The notes beneath the pieces are model-generated. The model searched no databases. It was not told where the DNA came from and saw only the letters and a list, made by a program, of their open reading frames with translations. Source: DASVWZ01 sp963708575 (GTDB taxonomy: Bacteria > Acidobacteriota > Terriglobia > Terriglobales > Acidobacteriaceae). From it: a stretch of DNA of 64,000 nt. A program made the position numbers and the translations under genes. This document shows, in pieces, positions 53,681-63,700 of the stretch (position 1 is the first letter of the stretch; every line of letters starts with the position of its first letter). Location: NCBI GenBank assembly GCA_963708575.1, contig CAVPTB010000006.1:124001-188000 (forward strand). The letters run 5' to 3'.

Positions 53681-54937
53681 ATGTCGACGACATGGAAGTC
53701 TCGTTATGCGCAGCGCACGAAGACTATCAAAAGCTCGACGATCCGCGAACTGCTAAAGATTACTCAAAAGCCGGAGATCATCTCTTTCGCTGGTGGACTG
53801 CCGGCGCCCGACGTGTTCCCCCTGGACCGCTTCCAGGAGGCCTGTCGGCGGGTGCTCGAACTGAACGGTCACCAGGCGCTGCAATACGGCGCGAGCGAAG
53901 GCTATGAACCGCTCCGCGAAATGATCGCTCACAATATCTCCCGCTACGGCATCCGCGCCAAGGCCGAAAATGTGTTGATCACGTCCGGGTCTCAGCAAGC
54001 CTTGGATCTGATCGGTAAGCTTCTGATCAATGCTGGTGACTGGGTACTGGTCGAGGCGCCCACTTACCTGGGTGCGCTTCAGGCCTTCAACGTCTATGGA
54101 GCCGAGTACATCAGCGTGCAGAGCGATGAAGATGGTTTGCGGACCGACCTGCTAGAGCAACCGCTGCGAGCCGGACCAAAATTCATGTATGTGCTACCCA
54201 ATTTTCAGAATCCCGGAGGCACTACGCTCTCCGAAGGCCGGCGTCATGAACTGGTTTTGCTGGCGGATAAGTATGGGATCCCCATCGTGGAAGACGATCC
54301 CTATGGCCAGCTGCGGTATGAAGGCGAGCACCTGCCCCCATTGGTTGTCATCGACCGCGAGAACCTTCGGCGGGATGAAGGCTATTCGATCGGAAATGTG
54401 CTCTATCTCAGCACTTTCTCCAAGACGCTCGCTCCGGGCCTACGGTTAGGGTGGATTGTGGCGCCCGCCGACGTGGTTGCGAAGCTGGTTCAACTCAAAC
54501 AGGGCGCCGATCTACATACCTCGACTTTCACGCAAGTGGTCGCCTATGAAGTGGCCAAAGACGGTTTCCTCGACGATCACGTCAAGCTGATCCGCAAGGT
54601 GTATCGCGAGCGGCGCGACGTGATGCTGGATGCACTGAAACGGAATTTCCCATCCGAAGTGAAATGGACTCATCCCAAGGGCGGCCTGTTCCTATGGGTA
54701 ACGCTGCCGGCTGGGATGGATTGCAACAGCCTGTTTCAGGCTGCGCTTAAAGAGAATGTCGCCTTTGTCCCGGGGGATTGCTTCTATGCCAGCAACGGAA
54801 ACAATGGCAGCGGTTCGCGACACCTGCGGCTGAACTTCTCATACGGTCAGCCTGAGCAGATTCGTGAGGGAATTCGGAGGCTCTCGGTGGCGGTGAAGCA
54901 CCAACTGCATGAAGTGCACGCGGTTCACGCGGATTGA
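53681..54937 (+). CDS. PLP-dependent aminotransferase, LysN/2-aminoadipate type
   Basis: A 418-residue class I/II aminotransferase. ISFAGGLPAPDVFPLD, YGASEGYEPLREMIA, LITSGSQQALDLIGK, YVLPNFQNPGGTTLSEGRR, IVEDDPYGQLRYEG and YLSTFSKTLAPGLRLGW (PLP Lys) are all present. This pattern fits LysN-like enzymes that transaminate 2-aminoadipate or aromatic amino acids, close to the MocR C-terminal domain. GGAGGAG lies seven bases before the ATG; an upstream start at 53654 is unlikely. A CRP-like palindrome precedes it. Confidence 0.9.
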   Translation: MSTTWKSRYAQRTKTIKSSTIRELLKITQKPEIISFAGGLPAPDVFPLDRFQEACRRVLELNGHQALQYGASEGYEPLREMIAHNISRYGIRAKAENVLITSGSQQALDLIGKLLINAGDWVLVEAPTYLGALQAFNVYGAEYISVQSDEDGLRTDLLEQPLRAGPKFMYVLPNFQNPGGTTLSEGRRHELVLLADKYGIPIVEDDPYGQLRYEGEHLPPLVVIDRENLRRDEGYSIGNVLYLSTFSKTLAPGLRLGWIVAPADVVAKLVQLKQGADLHTSTFTQVVAYEVAKDGFLDDHVKLIRKVYRERRDVMLDALKRNFPSEVKWTHPKGGLFLWVTLPAGMDCNSLFQAALKENVAFVPGDCFYASNGNNGSGSRHLRLNFSYGQPEQIREGIRRLSVAVKHQLHEVHAVHAD

Positions 54938-54979
54938 GCGTTGTTTTGAGCTGGCAAGACGCCGGCGCCAAGTCCCGTT

Positions 54980-56269
54980 CTAAGTCCGGCCGAACGGATT
55001 CTCGAGAGTAGCGCTTTGCGGAGTAAACAGTTCTGCTCCATTCTCTGTGATGTGCATATCGTCTTCCAGGCGGATCCCAAACTCGCCGCGAATGTAAATG
55101 CCAGGTTCATCACTAAAAGTCATGTTCGGGGCGAGCAGAGTGGGGTTGCCGCGCACCAGATAGGGCCACTCGTGTCCGTCCATGCCCATGCCGTGCCCGA
55201 CGCGGTGCGTGAAGAATTTGTAGCCGGGACCGAAGCCCGCATCGCTGATAACCCTTCGTGCGGCGGCATCGACAGTCTGGCATTGGATTCCTGGCTGTGC
55301 AGCGCTTAATGCGGCGCTTTGTGCGCGATGGACGATGTCGAACACAGACTTCATCTTGTCTGAGGCTTTTCCAAGAACGAAGGTCCGCGAAATATCGGAA
55401 GTGTAACCTTCCACCTTGCAACCTCCATCCATGAGGACGATCGTGCCTTCGCGAATCGTTTGTGGAGCGATAGAACCGTGCGGGAATGCAGAGTACTCGC
55501 CGACTTGGACATCGGCGTCGCCAGAAAATCCCAGGCGCTCATGAGCGGTGTGCACGAGAGATTCGAAGTCCTCCTGGGTCATGCCCGGCTGTAGTGCATG
55601 ATAAGCGGCTTCGTAGGCGGTCAGTGTGACTTTGGCGGCCAACCGCATCAGGGCGATCTCGTGGTTACTCTTAATCATGCGGCACCCTGCAGTCACGGGA
55701 GTGGCGCTGGTTAACTTCGCTTGAGGCGCAGCCTTGGCGATTCCTTCGCGAAATACGAAGCGAACGGTCTCCTCGATCCCGAGACTTCCGGCGGAGACGC
55801 CTCGATCTTTCAATCCGGCGGCCACGAGTTCATAGGGACTCTCATCTTCTTGCCAGGTACGCACGTCGACGTTGCTGCCGTCTGGCGAGTTAGCGATTTG
55901 TTCCCGGGCCCGGTCTTCTTCGAATGCAGGACAAACATAGAACGCACTGCCTTTGGCGGGCAGAACCATAGCAAACATACGCTCGCCGCCCCACCACTGA
56001 ATTCCACTGAAATATGTTAGCGAAATTCCTTCCATCAGAAGGATGCCGTCGAGTTGATTTGTCGCCATCAGTTGCCGGGCTTTTTCCTGGCGGGCGGCTC
56101 GTTCTTCTTTAGCAATGGGTACAGCCTGACCGCGCATCGATTTCAAGGCGGCGATCGAAGCTGGAACCGAGGCTCGCTCGTCTTTCGCGTGGGCTTGGGC
56201 GATATTGCTAATACCCAAGGTTGCTCCAGCGATCGTTCCCATCTTCAGCAATCGGCGTCTTGAAATCAT
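54980..56269 (-). CDS. Tat-exported M24 (Xaa-Pro aminopeptidase-like) peptidase
   Basis: A 429-residue exported peptidase. MISRRRLLKMGTIAGATLGI is a twin-arginine signal. The creatinase-like N-terminal domain spans about 60-185; the pita-bread domain has metal ligands in MDGGCKVEGYTSDISRTF (Asp, Asp), HRVGHGMGMDGHE (His), DEPGIYI (Glu) and IRLEDD (Glu). Such enzymes remove N-terminal residues before proline. AGGGAG precedes the ATG. It converges on the aminotransferase gene. Confidence 0.92.
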   Translation of the reverse strand: MISRRRLLKMGTIAGATLGISNIAQAHAKDERASVPASIAALKSMRGQAVPIAKEERAARQEKARQLMATNQLDGILLMEGISLTYFSGIQWWGGERMFAMVLPAKGSAFYVCPAFEEDRAREQIANSPDGSNVDVRTWQEDESPYELVAAGLKDRGVSAGSLGIEETVRFVFREGIAKAAPQAKLTSATPVTAGCRMIKSNHEIALMRLAAKVTLTAYEAAYHALQPGMTQEDFESLVHTAHERLGFSGDADVQVGEYSAFPHGSIAPQTIREGTIVLMDGGCKVEGYTSDISRTFVLGKASDKMKSVFDIVHRAQSAALSAAQPGIQCQTVDAAARRVISDAGFGPGYKFFTHRVGHGMGMDGHEWPYLVRGNPTLLAPNMTFSDEPGIYIRGEFGIRLEDDMHITENGAELFTPQSATLENPFGRT

Positions 56270-56360
56270 TCGTTCTCCCTTAATTGCAGCAGCGGGATTA
56301 TAGCGTAGGAGGTGATCGCAGAGAATTACGGGGAAGATTTACGAGCAACGCATGAGACAT

Positions 56361-56389
56361 AAAAAAGCGGGGAGCATTTGACTCCCCGC
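56361..56389 (-). terminator. Rho-independent terminator of the phosphodiesterase gene
   Basis: GCGGGGAG (56367-56374) pairs with CTCCCCGC (56382-56389). On the minus strand the stem is followed by TTTTTT. It lies 35 bases past the stop at 56424. Confidence 0.88.
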
Positions 56390-56423
56390 GATAGTGCCGA
56401 AAACAACTAGTACGTGGGCCGGT

Positions 56424-58094
56424 CTAGAAAGTAAGCCCGGGCAGGACTTGTGTGTGTTCGTACTGAACAGCCTGCAACTGGCTGGGATCAAGGCCCAGAG
56501 CTTTCACGACGGTTGGCGCAATCTGTCGAGTTTCGACCTGGTCCAGGAACGTTCCACCGCGAAGTGCGGGGTTCGAAACCAGCAGAATCACGTTGCGATC
56601 GTCGTTGGCAAAGCCACCGTGCTCGGAGACTTTTCCCATTCCCCCCGTGTACACCGTGCCCACGTTCGGGGCGACGATGATGTCAGGAGTACGCGGGTCG
56701 CTAAGCGGATCGTTGAAAGCCAGCTTCAGTGACTCTCCGCCAAATATCTCGCCACCTCCATCAATGTTTGAGTTTGCGGTTTGGCTCAGGGTTAGGACGT
56801 CAGGGGTAGTCTGCGTCTGGTCCGCCAGCCAGATGAGGGAGATGTCGTCTTCGAGCGCCTGCACGACTGGGAATCCAGGCCCAATTCCGCCGGGGGACAG
56901 AATCTGGGAAGGTGGTTCATCGGAAGGGTTATCTGCAGGAATGCGCAGCAGCCGGTTGGGATCGATTGGCGACTGCCCGTGTTTCGCCGAAATGATGATC
57001 AGAGTCGAGTTGTAGAGGTTCTGCACCTTCAACTGATTGATCATTTCGCCGATCGAGTTGTCGACGAACTGGATTTCGTTATAAAGAGCCTGCGTCGGTG
57101 TTCCCAGCGCATCCTGATATCCACCGGTCACGTTGATCGTGCTCTCCACCAATTTCTGACCGACGCTGACCGCCTGGAAGTTCATGCCGAACACGTTGGG
57201 CACGGGTGCGTCCTGGCTGCCGTCGTGGGTTTTGCCGTCGATCCAGTTGAGTACGGCTTGAACCTTCAATTTGTCGTAGCACTGAATGTTCTGGAAGCTC
57301 GAGGTCCAGGCGTCGGTCGCGGTCTTGTCAATGATCTTGCGGCAACCCGGAACATCGTATCCGGGAAAGTTGAGAGGAACCACGCGGGAGTTAATTTCAG
57401 GCGAGAAGAAGTCGTCGACACCATCGCCCGTCGGACCCTTGGTCAGTTCGTAGGACTGGTGTTTGTCAGACCATGCGGTGTAGCCGCCCGCGTTCTTGAC
57501 CACGTTGAAGATGGTGTTCACGCGGATAAAGGTGTGCGGGTAGACCGGAGCGCAGCCGTTGTTGGGATCGCGCGGCAGGTAGTCGGGATTGATGCCTCCA
57601 CCGGCGTCAATTCGCTTGTAGTTGATATCGATTTCCTCGTCGTTGCCGACCTGGGTGCCGATGACTTTAGGGCAAAGTCCCGGACCGCCTTTGATTCCGT
57701 AAGGCGTAGTTTTGGCCGGAGGAGAAAGCGACCGGTCGTAGCTGACGTCGTAGTAGGCACCGGTTGAGCGTGGAGTTGCGCCGGTAACCAGGGCAGTCAG
57801 GCCAGGAAACGAATCCGAAGGCTTAGACGTGAGTGTTTGCAGGTACTCCACCCCGTTCGAAGCCAGAGAGGCGATATTGGGGCAGTAAGGCTGATTCCCG
57901 AAGGCTGCTACACCTTTGCTGCAGTTTGCGAAATCGAGCGCGTGAAAGCCGTCAATGCTGATCAATAGCACATGTTGGTATTTCGTGGGGGAACTGAACT
58001 TGGTGCGAGGTTCCGCGTGCAAGAGTTGCGTGGCAGTGGCCAATAACAAACCTGCCATTAGCGTCGTTCTAGGGATGTTGATCCTTTTCATCAT
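56424..58094 (-). CDS. Secreted alkaline phosphatase-superfamily phosphodiesterase
   Basis: A 556-residue exported enzyme. After the signal peptide (LMAGLLLATATQLLHA), HVLLISIDGFHALDF provides the first metal Asp, SKPSDSFPGLTALVTGATP the nucleophile region, and IIISAKHGQSP plus SEHGGFANDDRNV later His/Asp metal ligands. This is the type I phosphodiesterase/nucleotide pyrophosphatase fold. Substrates may be nucleotides or phosphonates. Start is at the first of two ATGs. Confidence 0.87.
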   Translation of the reverse strand: MMKRINIPRTTLMAGLLLATATQLLHAEPRTKFSSPTKYQHVLLISIDGFHALDFANCSKGVAAFGNQPYCPNIASLASNGVEYLQTLTSKPSDSFPGLTALVTGATPRSTGAYYDVSYDRSLSPPAKTTPYGIKGGPGLCPKVIGTQVGNDEEIDINYKRIDAGGGINPDYLPRDPNNGCAPVYPHTFIRVNTIFNVVKNAGGYTAWSDKHQSYELTKGPTGDGVDDFFSPEINSRVVPLNFPGYDVPGCRKIIDKTATDAWTSSFQNIQCYDKLKVQAVLNWIDGKTHDGSQDAPVPNVFGMNFQAVSVGQKLVESTINVTGGYQDALGTPTQALYNEIQFVDNSIGEMINQLKVQNLYNSTLIIISAKHGQSPIDPNRLLRIPADNPSDEPPSQILSPGGIGPGFPVVQALEDDISLIWLADQTQTTPDVLTLSQTANSNIDGGGEIFGGESLKLAFNDPLSDPRTPDIIVAPNVGTVYTGGMGKVSEHGGFANDDRNVILLVSNPALRGGTFLDQVETRQIAPTVVKALGLDPSQLQAVQYEHTQVLPGLTF

Positions 58095-58516
58095 GTATTT
58101 CGCTTCCTCACTTTCTCCTTCAAGACTTAACAGTGAAGCAATTGAGGTTAGCGATATCGGTAATGCGGGAAGGTTAAGGATGAGTGAATACTTTGTGAAA
58201 AACCGGTTACAAAATGAACTGTAGATGACTTTTCCTGTGCCATACAGGTTTGCGGCGGGTTTGCTCGAGACCCCTTAGACTCATGAAAGGATGAATTCTG
58301 GCTTTCAGTGCGCAGGTTGCGGGGAATGGAACATCACGAGCGTCGACGAGTCGGCGGGACGGAGACAATCGTACATAGAGGATTGCCAGGTTTGCTGCAA
58401 GCCGAATGTTCTGTTCCTTGAGTACGACCTTGCGGCTCAGGAATTTGTGATCCGGGCGGAATTGGAATAGCGTTATAGCGAGATCGTTGTCTGTTCTTCG
58501 CGGAGGAGACGCAACA
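58095..58516. other. Intergenic region between the phosphodiesterase and YbjQ genes
   Basis: About 420 bases between divergent genes with no supportable gene. It should hold both promoters. A minus-strand TTGTAA/TATTCA pair near 58185-58212 is a weak promoter candidate. GGAGGAG lies just before the YbjQ ATG. Confidence 0.4.
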
Positions 58517-58882
58517 ATGGGCGTTAGCTACACTGCACCAGGGCGGATGGTCGCCCACAACATGGTCACCACTCAGTTCGAATTGGACGGTTTCCGCGTG
58601 GTTCGTACCCTGGGAGTGGTTCGCGGGATCGTGGTTCGGTCACGATCGATACTAGGAACCATCGGCGCTGGATTGCAAACCATCGTCGGCGGCAATATCA
58701 CGTTACTGACTAACCTGTGCGAAAGGACTCGGGCAGAGGCGTTCGACATCATGCTGCAACACGCGGCAGAGCTTGGCGGAAATGCCGTGGTCGGCGCGCG
58801 CTATGACGCAACTGAAGTCATGCAAGGCGTGACCGAGGTTCTGGCGTACGGAACTGCCGTCTACGTGGAACCGAATAAATAG
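58517..58882 (+). CDS. YbjQ-family (DUF74) protein
   Basis: A 121-residue cytoplasmic protein with the family pattern: VRTLGVVRGIVVRSRSILG, ICSIVGGNI-like TIVGGNITLLTNLCERTR and AELGGNAVVGARYDATEV. The fold is a small pentameric domain with a putative heavy-metal-binding annotation; no activity is established. ATG 58517 has GGAGG about ten bases upstream; a GTG-type start at 58487 would bury it. Confidence 0.88.
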   Translation: MGVSYTAPGRMVAHNMVTTQFELDGFRVVRTLGVVRGIVVRSRSILGTIGAGLQTIVGGNITLLTNLCERTRAEAFDIMLQHAAELGGNAVVGARYDATEVMQGVTEVLAYGTAVYVEPNK

Positions 58883-58916
58883 GGTTTGCTGAAGCATCGG
58901 GAAGTTCAGGACGGCA

Positions 58917-59435
58917 CTAGCTCTCTGCTTTGAGTAGTTTCTCCAGCGTCCGCTGGCGATGGACGAAAGTCCGTTGGAAACTTGGACCAATCACTAGTTT
59001 CTGCGCGATTTGGCCAAGAAATGCGAAACCGACTTCGTAATCGATTGCATCTTTAATTGTTGTGCCTTGAACACCTTGTCGGATTTGCTCAGCAAATTCA
59101 TGCCGGTGATGGAATTTTTTGAACGGTCCTTTTTTCTGAATGTCAGCGAAGTGATGATTCCATTCAAATTCGGTGATAAGTGCAATCCATTTTGCCCGGA
59201 GAGGAAGCAGAGGCAACAATCGTACAGACGTGACGATTTCGGAACCAGCGCCTGCAAGACCATCGGACATGGTTGTTTTGCCATTCGAAGGCGGCGCTAC
59301 AACATGACTTGCGATCAGCTTCGTTCCTAACTGTGGAGGCATAATGCGCGGCAGATTCTGGGGATCGCAAAAGAAGAGGAAGACTTTCTCCAGCGGCAGC
59401 GCAATCCATTGCTCGAATTCAACGTGGTGAGTCAC
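58917..59435 (-). CDS. SRPBCC-family (START-like) ligand-binding protein
   Basis: A 172-residue protein. VTHHVEFEQWIALPLEKVFL, FFCDPQNLPRIMPPQLGTKL and PLRAKWIALITEFEWNHHF show the helix-grip fold of the SRPBCC superfamily. These proteins bind hydrophobic ligands in a deep cavity. The GTG at 59435 matches family starts; the ATG at 59477 overlaps the divergent gene and adds 14 unconserved residues. Ligand unknown. Confidence 0.83.
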   Translation of the reverse strand: MTHHVEFEQWIALPLEKVFLFFCDPQNLPRIMPPQLGTKLIASHVVAPPSNGKTTMSDGLAGAGSEIVTSVRLLPLLPLRAKWIALITEFEWNHHFADIQKKGPFKKFHHRHEFAEQIRQGVQGTTIKDAIDYEVGFAFLGQIAQKLVIGPSFQRTFVHRQRTLEKLLKAES

Positions 59436-59475
59436 TCTGCGGAACTTGCTCGGCTTGGTATATAGTAACCCCCTC

Positions 59476-60477
59476 ATGATTCACAGACATATTTCTATTC
59501 TCTTCTATTCTGTAGTCCTCATCTCATCGATCTCTCAGGCGCAATCCTATAAATACATTCGCATCGGACAGAAGAGTGATGCGCACACCACTCCTTCGGC
59601 AGGCATTGCCATGATGGGGGGTGGAACCGATCTAGATGAGGCCTTCCGTTGGCTGTGCCAGAAGGCAAATGGTGGAGACTTCCTCATTTTGCGGGCCGCT
59701 GGCAGCGACGATTACAACTCCTACGTGAACGGTTTGTGCAAAGTGAATTCAGTTGCGACCTTAATCATTCCGGATCGAATGGCGGCTGTCGATCCTGCGG
59801 TTGCAGCCATCATTCGCAATGCGGAAGCGATATTCGTGGCCGGGGGCGATCAGGCACGCTACATCAATTTCTGGAAGACCACTCCGGTGCAAGACGCTAT
59901 CAACGAAGGCATTGCCGCCGGCAAACCGATTGGGGGCACGAGCGCGGGCCTGGCGATTCAAGGTGAATTTTCCTATGATGCTTTGAACGATCCGCCGGAC
60001 GACAGCGAACTCACCTCGAAAGACGCCCTCGCAGATCCATTCTTTTTTCGCGTAACTGTCGTCCGCGATTTTTTGAAGATTCCGGTCTTGCAAAATACCA
60101 TTACTGACAGCCATTTCGCGAAGCGCGACCGTATGGGACGCACTCTAGTGTTCCTGGCGAGAATCATTCAGAACGGCTGGTCTGACCATCCGCGCGAAGT
60201 CGCCATCGACGAAAAGTCGGCAGTGCTGGTTGAACCCGACGGCAAGGGGACTGTAGTCGGTTCCGGGAAGGGAGCGTATTTCTTGCATCCGGCGCATGGC
60301 CCTGAAACCTGCCAAAAAAATGTTCCTCTCACATTCCGGGACGTTGCCGTCTACAAAGCTCCCACCGGAGCTCATTTCGATTTATCCGCATGGGCCGGCA
60401 CGGGAGGGACTGATTATTCCCTCTCGGTGGAGAACGGCGTCATCCAATCGACACAAGCAGACCGCTCGGTGTACTAG
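59476..60477 (+). CDS. Secreted cyanophycinase-like (S51) peptidase
   Basis: A 333-residue exported S51-family enzyme. Residues 1-22 are a signal peptide. AGIAMMGGGTDLDEAFRWL opens the domain, FVAGGDQARYINFW follows, and the nucleophile Ser156 lies in GGTSAGLAIQGEF. DSHFAKRDRMGR carries the family His. Cyanophycinases cleave beta-Asp-Arg polymer; no cyanophycin synthetase is in view, so the target is probably external polymer or another isoaspartyl peptide. Confidence 0.87.
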   Translation: MIHRHISILFYSVVLISSISQAQSYKYIRIGQKSDAHTTPSAGIAMMGGGTDLDEAFRWLCQKANGGDFLILRAAGSDDYNSYVNGLCKVNSVATLIIPDRMAAVDPAVAAIIRNAEAIFVAGGDQARYINFWKTTPVQDAINEGIAAGKPIGGTSAGLAIQGEFSYDALNDPPDDSELTSKDALADPFFFRVTVVRDFLKIPVLQNTITDSHFAKRDRMGRTLVFLARIIQNGWSDHPREVAIDEKSAVLVEPDGKGTVVGSGKGAYFLHPAHGPETCQKNVPLTFRDVAVYKAPTGAHFDLSAWAGTGGTDYSLSVENGVIQSTQADRSVY

Positions 60478-60618
60478 GCGGCTCGTGGAACTCTGGATTT
60501 TTGCCGGAGTACCGAATTCCTGATTGACTTCGTACGGTTTCTTTGACACACTTCGCCGAGCCTTTGCTGGGGCGCAACAGGCGATGCCAAACTATCTTTC
60601 TTCCACTATCGCTATGCG

Positions 60619-60641
60619 AGACAATCTTGAACAGATTGTCT
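60619..60641. repeat. Perfect inverted repeat upstream of the TonB-dependent receptor
   Basis: AGACAATC (60619-60626) is the exact reverse complement of GATTGTCT (60634-60641), with a seven-base centre. It lies 120 bases before the receptor start, in a 283-base gap with no gene, and could be an operator. Confidence 0.5.
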
Positions 60642-60760
60642 GTCTGGTTGATTCCGGCAAACGCCAGTCCGGGCTGTGATTCCTTAGCCGCCTTTTGAAT
60701 CCGCAAAATCCAGCTCAATTTTAGGGTGATACTTCGTCGGTCCATTCCCAAGGAGCCTCT

Positions 60761-63700
60761 GTGAAATCGTCCCGTGCACTTATCGCGATCAGCATTCTGG
60801 TTGTCTGTTGTTTGACCCTGTCTTCAGCCCAGACTTATCAAGGAAGAATTCTCGGGACCGTGACCGATCCGACAGGTGCTGTGGTCCCGAAAACGAAGGT
60901 CACGATTACGAACGTTGCGACCAACACGGGCCGCACACTTATCACGAACAGTGCCGGCGAATATGTGGCGCCTGACTTGGAGCCGGGTAGCTACACCGTT
61001 TCGGCCGAGAGTGCGGGATTCAAGAAGACCCAGAGCAACTCGATTATTGTAGAAGTCGGACGCGACGTGCGAGTCGATCTGAAACTGGAAACAGGAGCGG
61101 CCAACGAGACTGTCGAGGTCACGGCCCAGGAAACTTTGGTCGACACAACCGACAGTACGTTGAACGGCGTTCTTTCGAACAAGGCCATCAACGAGTTGCC
61201 GCTGCAAGGACGCGATTTCCAAAATTTGCTGCCGTTGCATCCGGGCGTGCAGCGTACGCCCGGCGGCGGCTTCCAGTCGATTACGTCCAATGGCAACCGG
61301 CCGGATGAAAACAATTTCTACATCGATGGCGCCAGCGACAATGACGTTTATTACGGCGAATCGGTCGTCAATGAGGCCGGCATCGCAGGAACCCCAGCCA
61401 GTTTTCTTCCCTTAGATGCGATCCAGGAGTTCAACACGGAAGAAAGCCCTTCAGCGGAATACGGGGACAAGCCGGGCGTAGTGATGAATCTTGGTCTGAA
61501 GTCCGGCACTAATGCAGTTCACGGGACGGCGTACTACTTTCATCGCAATAGCGCAGTCGATGCGCGGAACTACTTCGATCCCTCGCCGGAACCAGTTTCT
61601 TCCTTACTCATGCATCAGTTCGGGGCTTCTGTGGGAGGCCCAATCAAGAAAGATAAGTGGTTCTACTTCGTGAATTATGAAGGCATTCGCGACAAAGTCG
61701 GAAATCCCGGAGTTTACGATAGTCCGGTCACGGTTTCACTGGCCCAGCAAATGGGGGGAATCGCGAATTCAGACGGCAGCCCCAACTCCGCTACCTATAG
61801 CTTCCCGGATGCGGTGGCCTACTGTGTGCAGGGCTATTACACCGCTTACAATGGCGTTCCATGCACTCCCAACCCCTTGAGCCTGAAGGTTGCCCAACTT
61901 TTCGAGCCGAATTCCGGATTCACTCTCAAACAGTCAGACCCCGCTGCCATCAACTTCGACTGGAACAACACCAACCGTGGCGATAACTTGGTCGCGAAAA
62001 CCGACTATCACCTGAATGATCACAACGTCCTGAGCGCACGGTTCTTCTACAGCAACAGCGACCTGGTGGAAGCCGATATCGCTGCCATTCGCCCAGAGTG
62101 GCTTTCCACCACCAGTCCAATTACGCAGATCTTTGGCGCCGATTGGATGTGGACACCAAACTCGCGCTGGGTGAATGAGGCTCGCTTTAGCTATAACAAA
62201 TTCAACGAAGGAATTTTTCCGCTCGACCACAACGTCAACCCGACAACCTACGGTTTAGATACCGGTGTTACGAACCCCTTGCTCTTCGGATTTCCCCGTA
62301 TTAATCCGGGAACCGACGCGTTCCACTATATGGGTGGCAACTCCGGCTGGCCGCTGAAGACAACGCCGAGCCAGACCTACAATTGGTCCGACACGGTTTC
62401 CTACACAGCCGGACGACATACTCTTCGGTTCGGCGGCCAATTCATGTATGGCGACGTGCAATACTTCCGTGCTACCGAAGGCCGCGGGCGAGTCGATTTC
62501 AGCGACCTTACAGACTTCGTTGCCGGCGATGTTCATCGCTGGGAATACTTATACGGCGACCCAGGACGCGACGTCAGTATGAAATCATTCGGATTGTTTG
62601 CCCAGGATGGATTCCGTGCCACCAACCGGCTGACACTTAATTTCGGGCTGCGTTACGATGTCACGTTTCCGATCAAAGACTCCCGCAACCTTCTTGCAAA
62701 CTACATCCCATCGCTTCCCAACGGTCAACCTGGCGGCATAGTGCAGGTGGGTGATGGCATCAGTGCACCCTATGACACCCAATACAACAACGTTTCTCCG
62801 CGTGCCGGATTCGCTTACGACATCTTCGGAACCGGCAAAACAATATTGCGCGGCGGCGGTGGGATCATTTTCACGCAGCCAGCGATCCGCACTTTCATGT
62901 TCAGTGGTGGAGGCCTGAATCTGAACCCGAGTGGAATTCCTTACGTCGACCAAAACGGAAACACTGTTCAGCCGAAGGGCACGATCAACGCCTTTCTGGT
63001 AAACACCCGCGACACCACCAATCTGAATTGGGGAACGGGTACGGGTCCGATCTTTCCTGCGTCCGCTGGCCAGCAGTGCAGCCTGGACGGACAGTGCGAC
63101 GTGTTCGGAGTCAATCCTCACCTGGCAACTCCGTACGTTGAGAACTGGAATTTGAACTTGCAGCAAGCGCTTTCACCGAACGCGTTGTTGCAGATCGCCT
63201 ATGTTGGCAATCACGGCGTCAATCTGTATAGCGTGACCGATATTAATCAGGTGAATCCGCTTTCGCCGCTCGAAGATCTCAATTTAGGCTGCGACCACTG
63301 CGAAAGCTCGGGCCGGCCACTCAATGCGAACTGTACGGTGACAGGACTGGGTCTCGGTGGGCCTTGTTTTCCATATATCGGTTTTCTGAGTTACTTGAGC
63401 AATCAGTCAAACTCGATCTACCACTCTCTGCAGGTTACGTTCACCAAGCGTTACTCACACGGTCTGTATTTGCTGGCGGGGTACACATACGCCCATGCGA
63501 TTGACACATCGAGCAGCAACACCGCGGGTGTCCCGCAGAACAGTCTGGACTACGCGGCAGAGCGAGGTAACAGCGACTTTGACATTCGCAATCGATTTAC
63601 CTTGTCGCTAGCCTATGACCTGCCTTCCAGAAAGGCTCCGCTGCAATTGCTCGAAGGCTGGCAGGTGACGACGATCGCCACGTTAGAGGGAAGCGAACCT

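Noticed and set aside
57955..58224. An 89-codon ORF at the 5' end of the phosphodiesterase gene
   Set aside because: It is mostly antisense to the signal-peptide region of that gene and lacks support.
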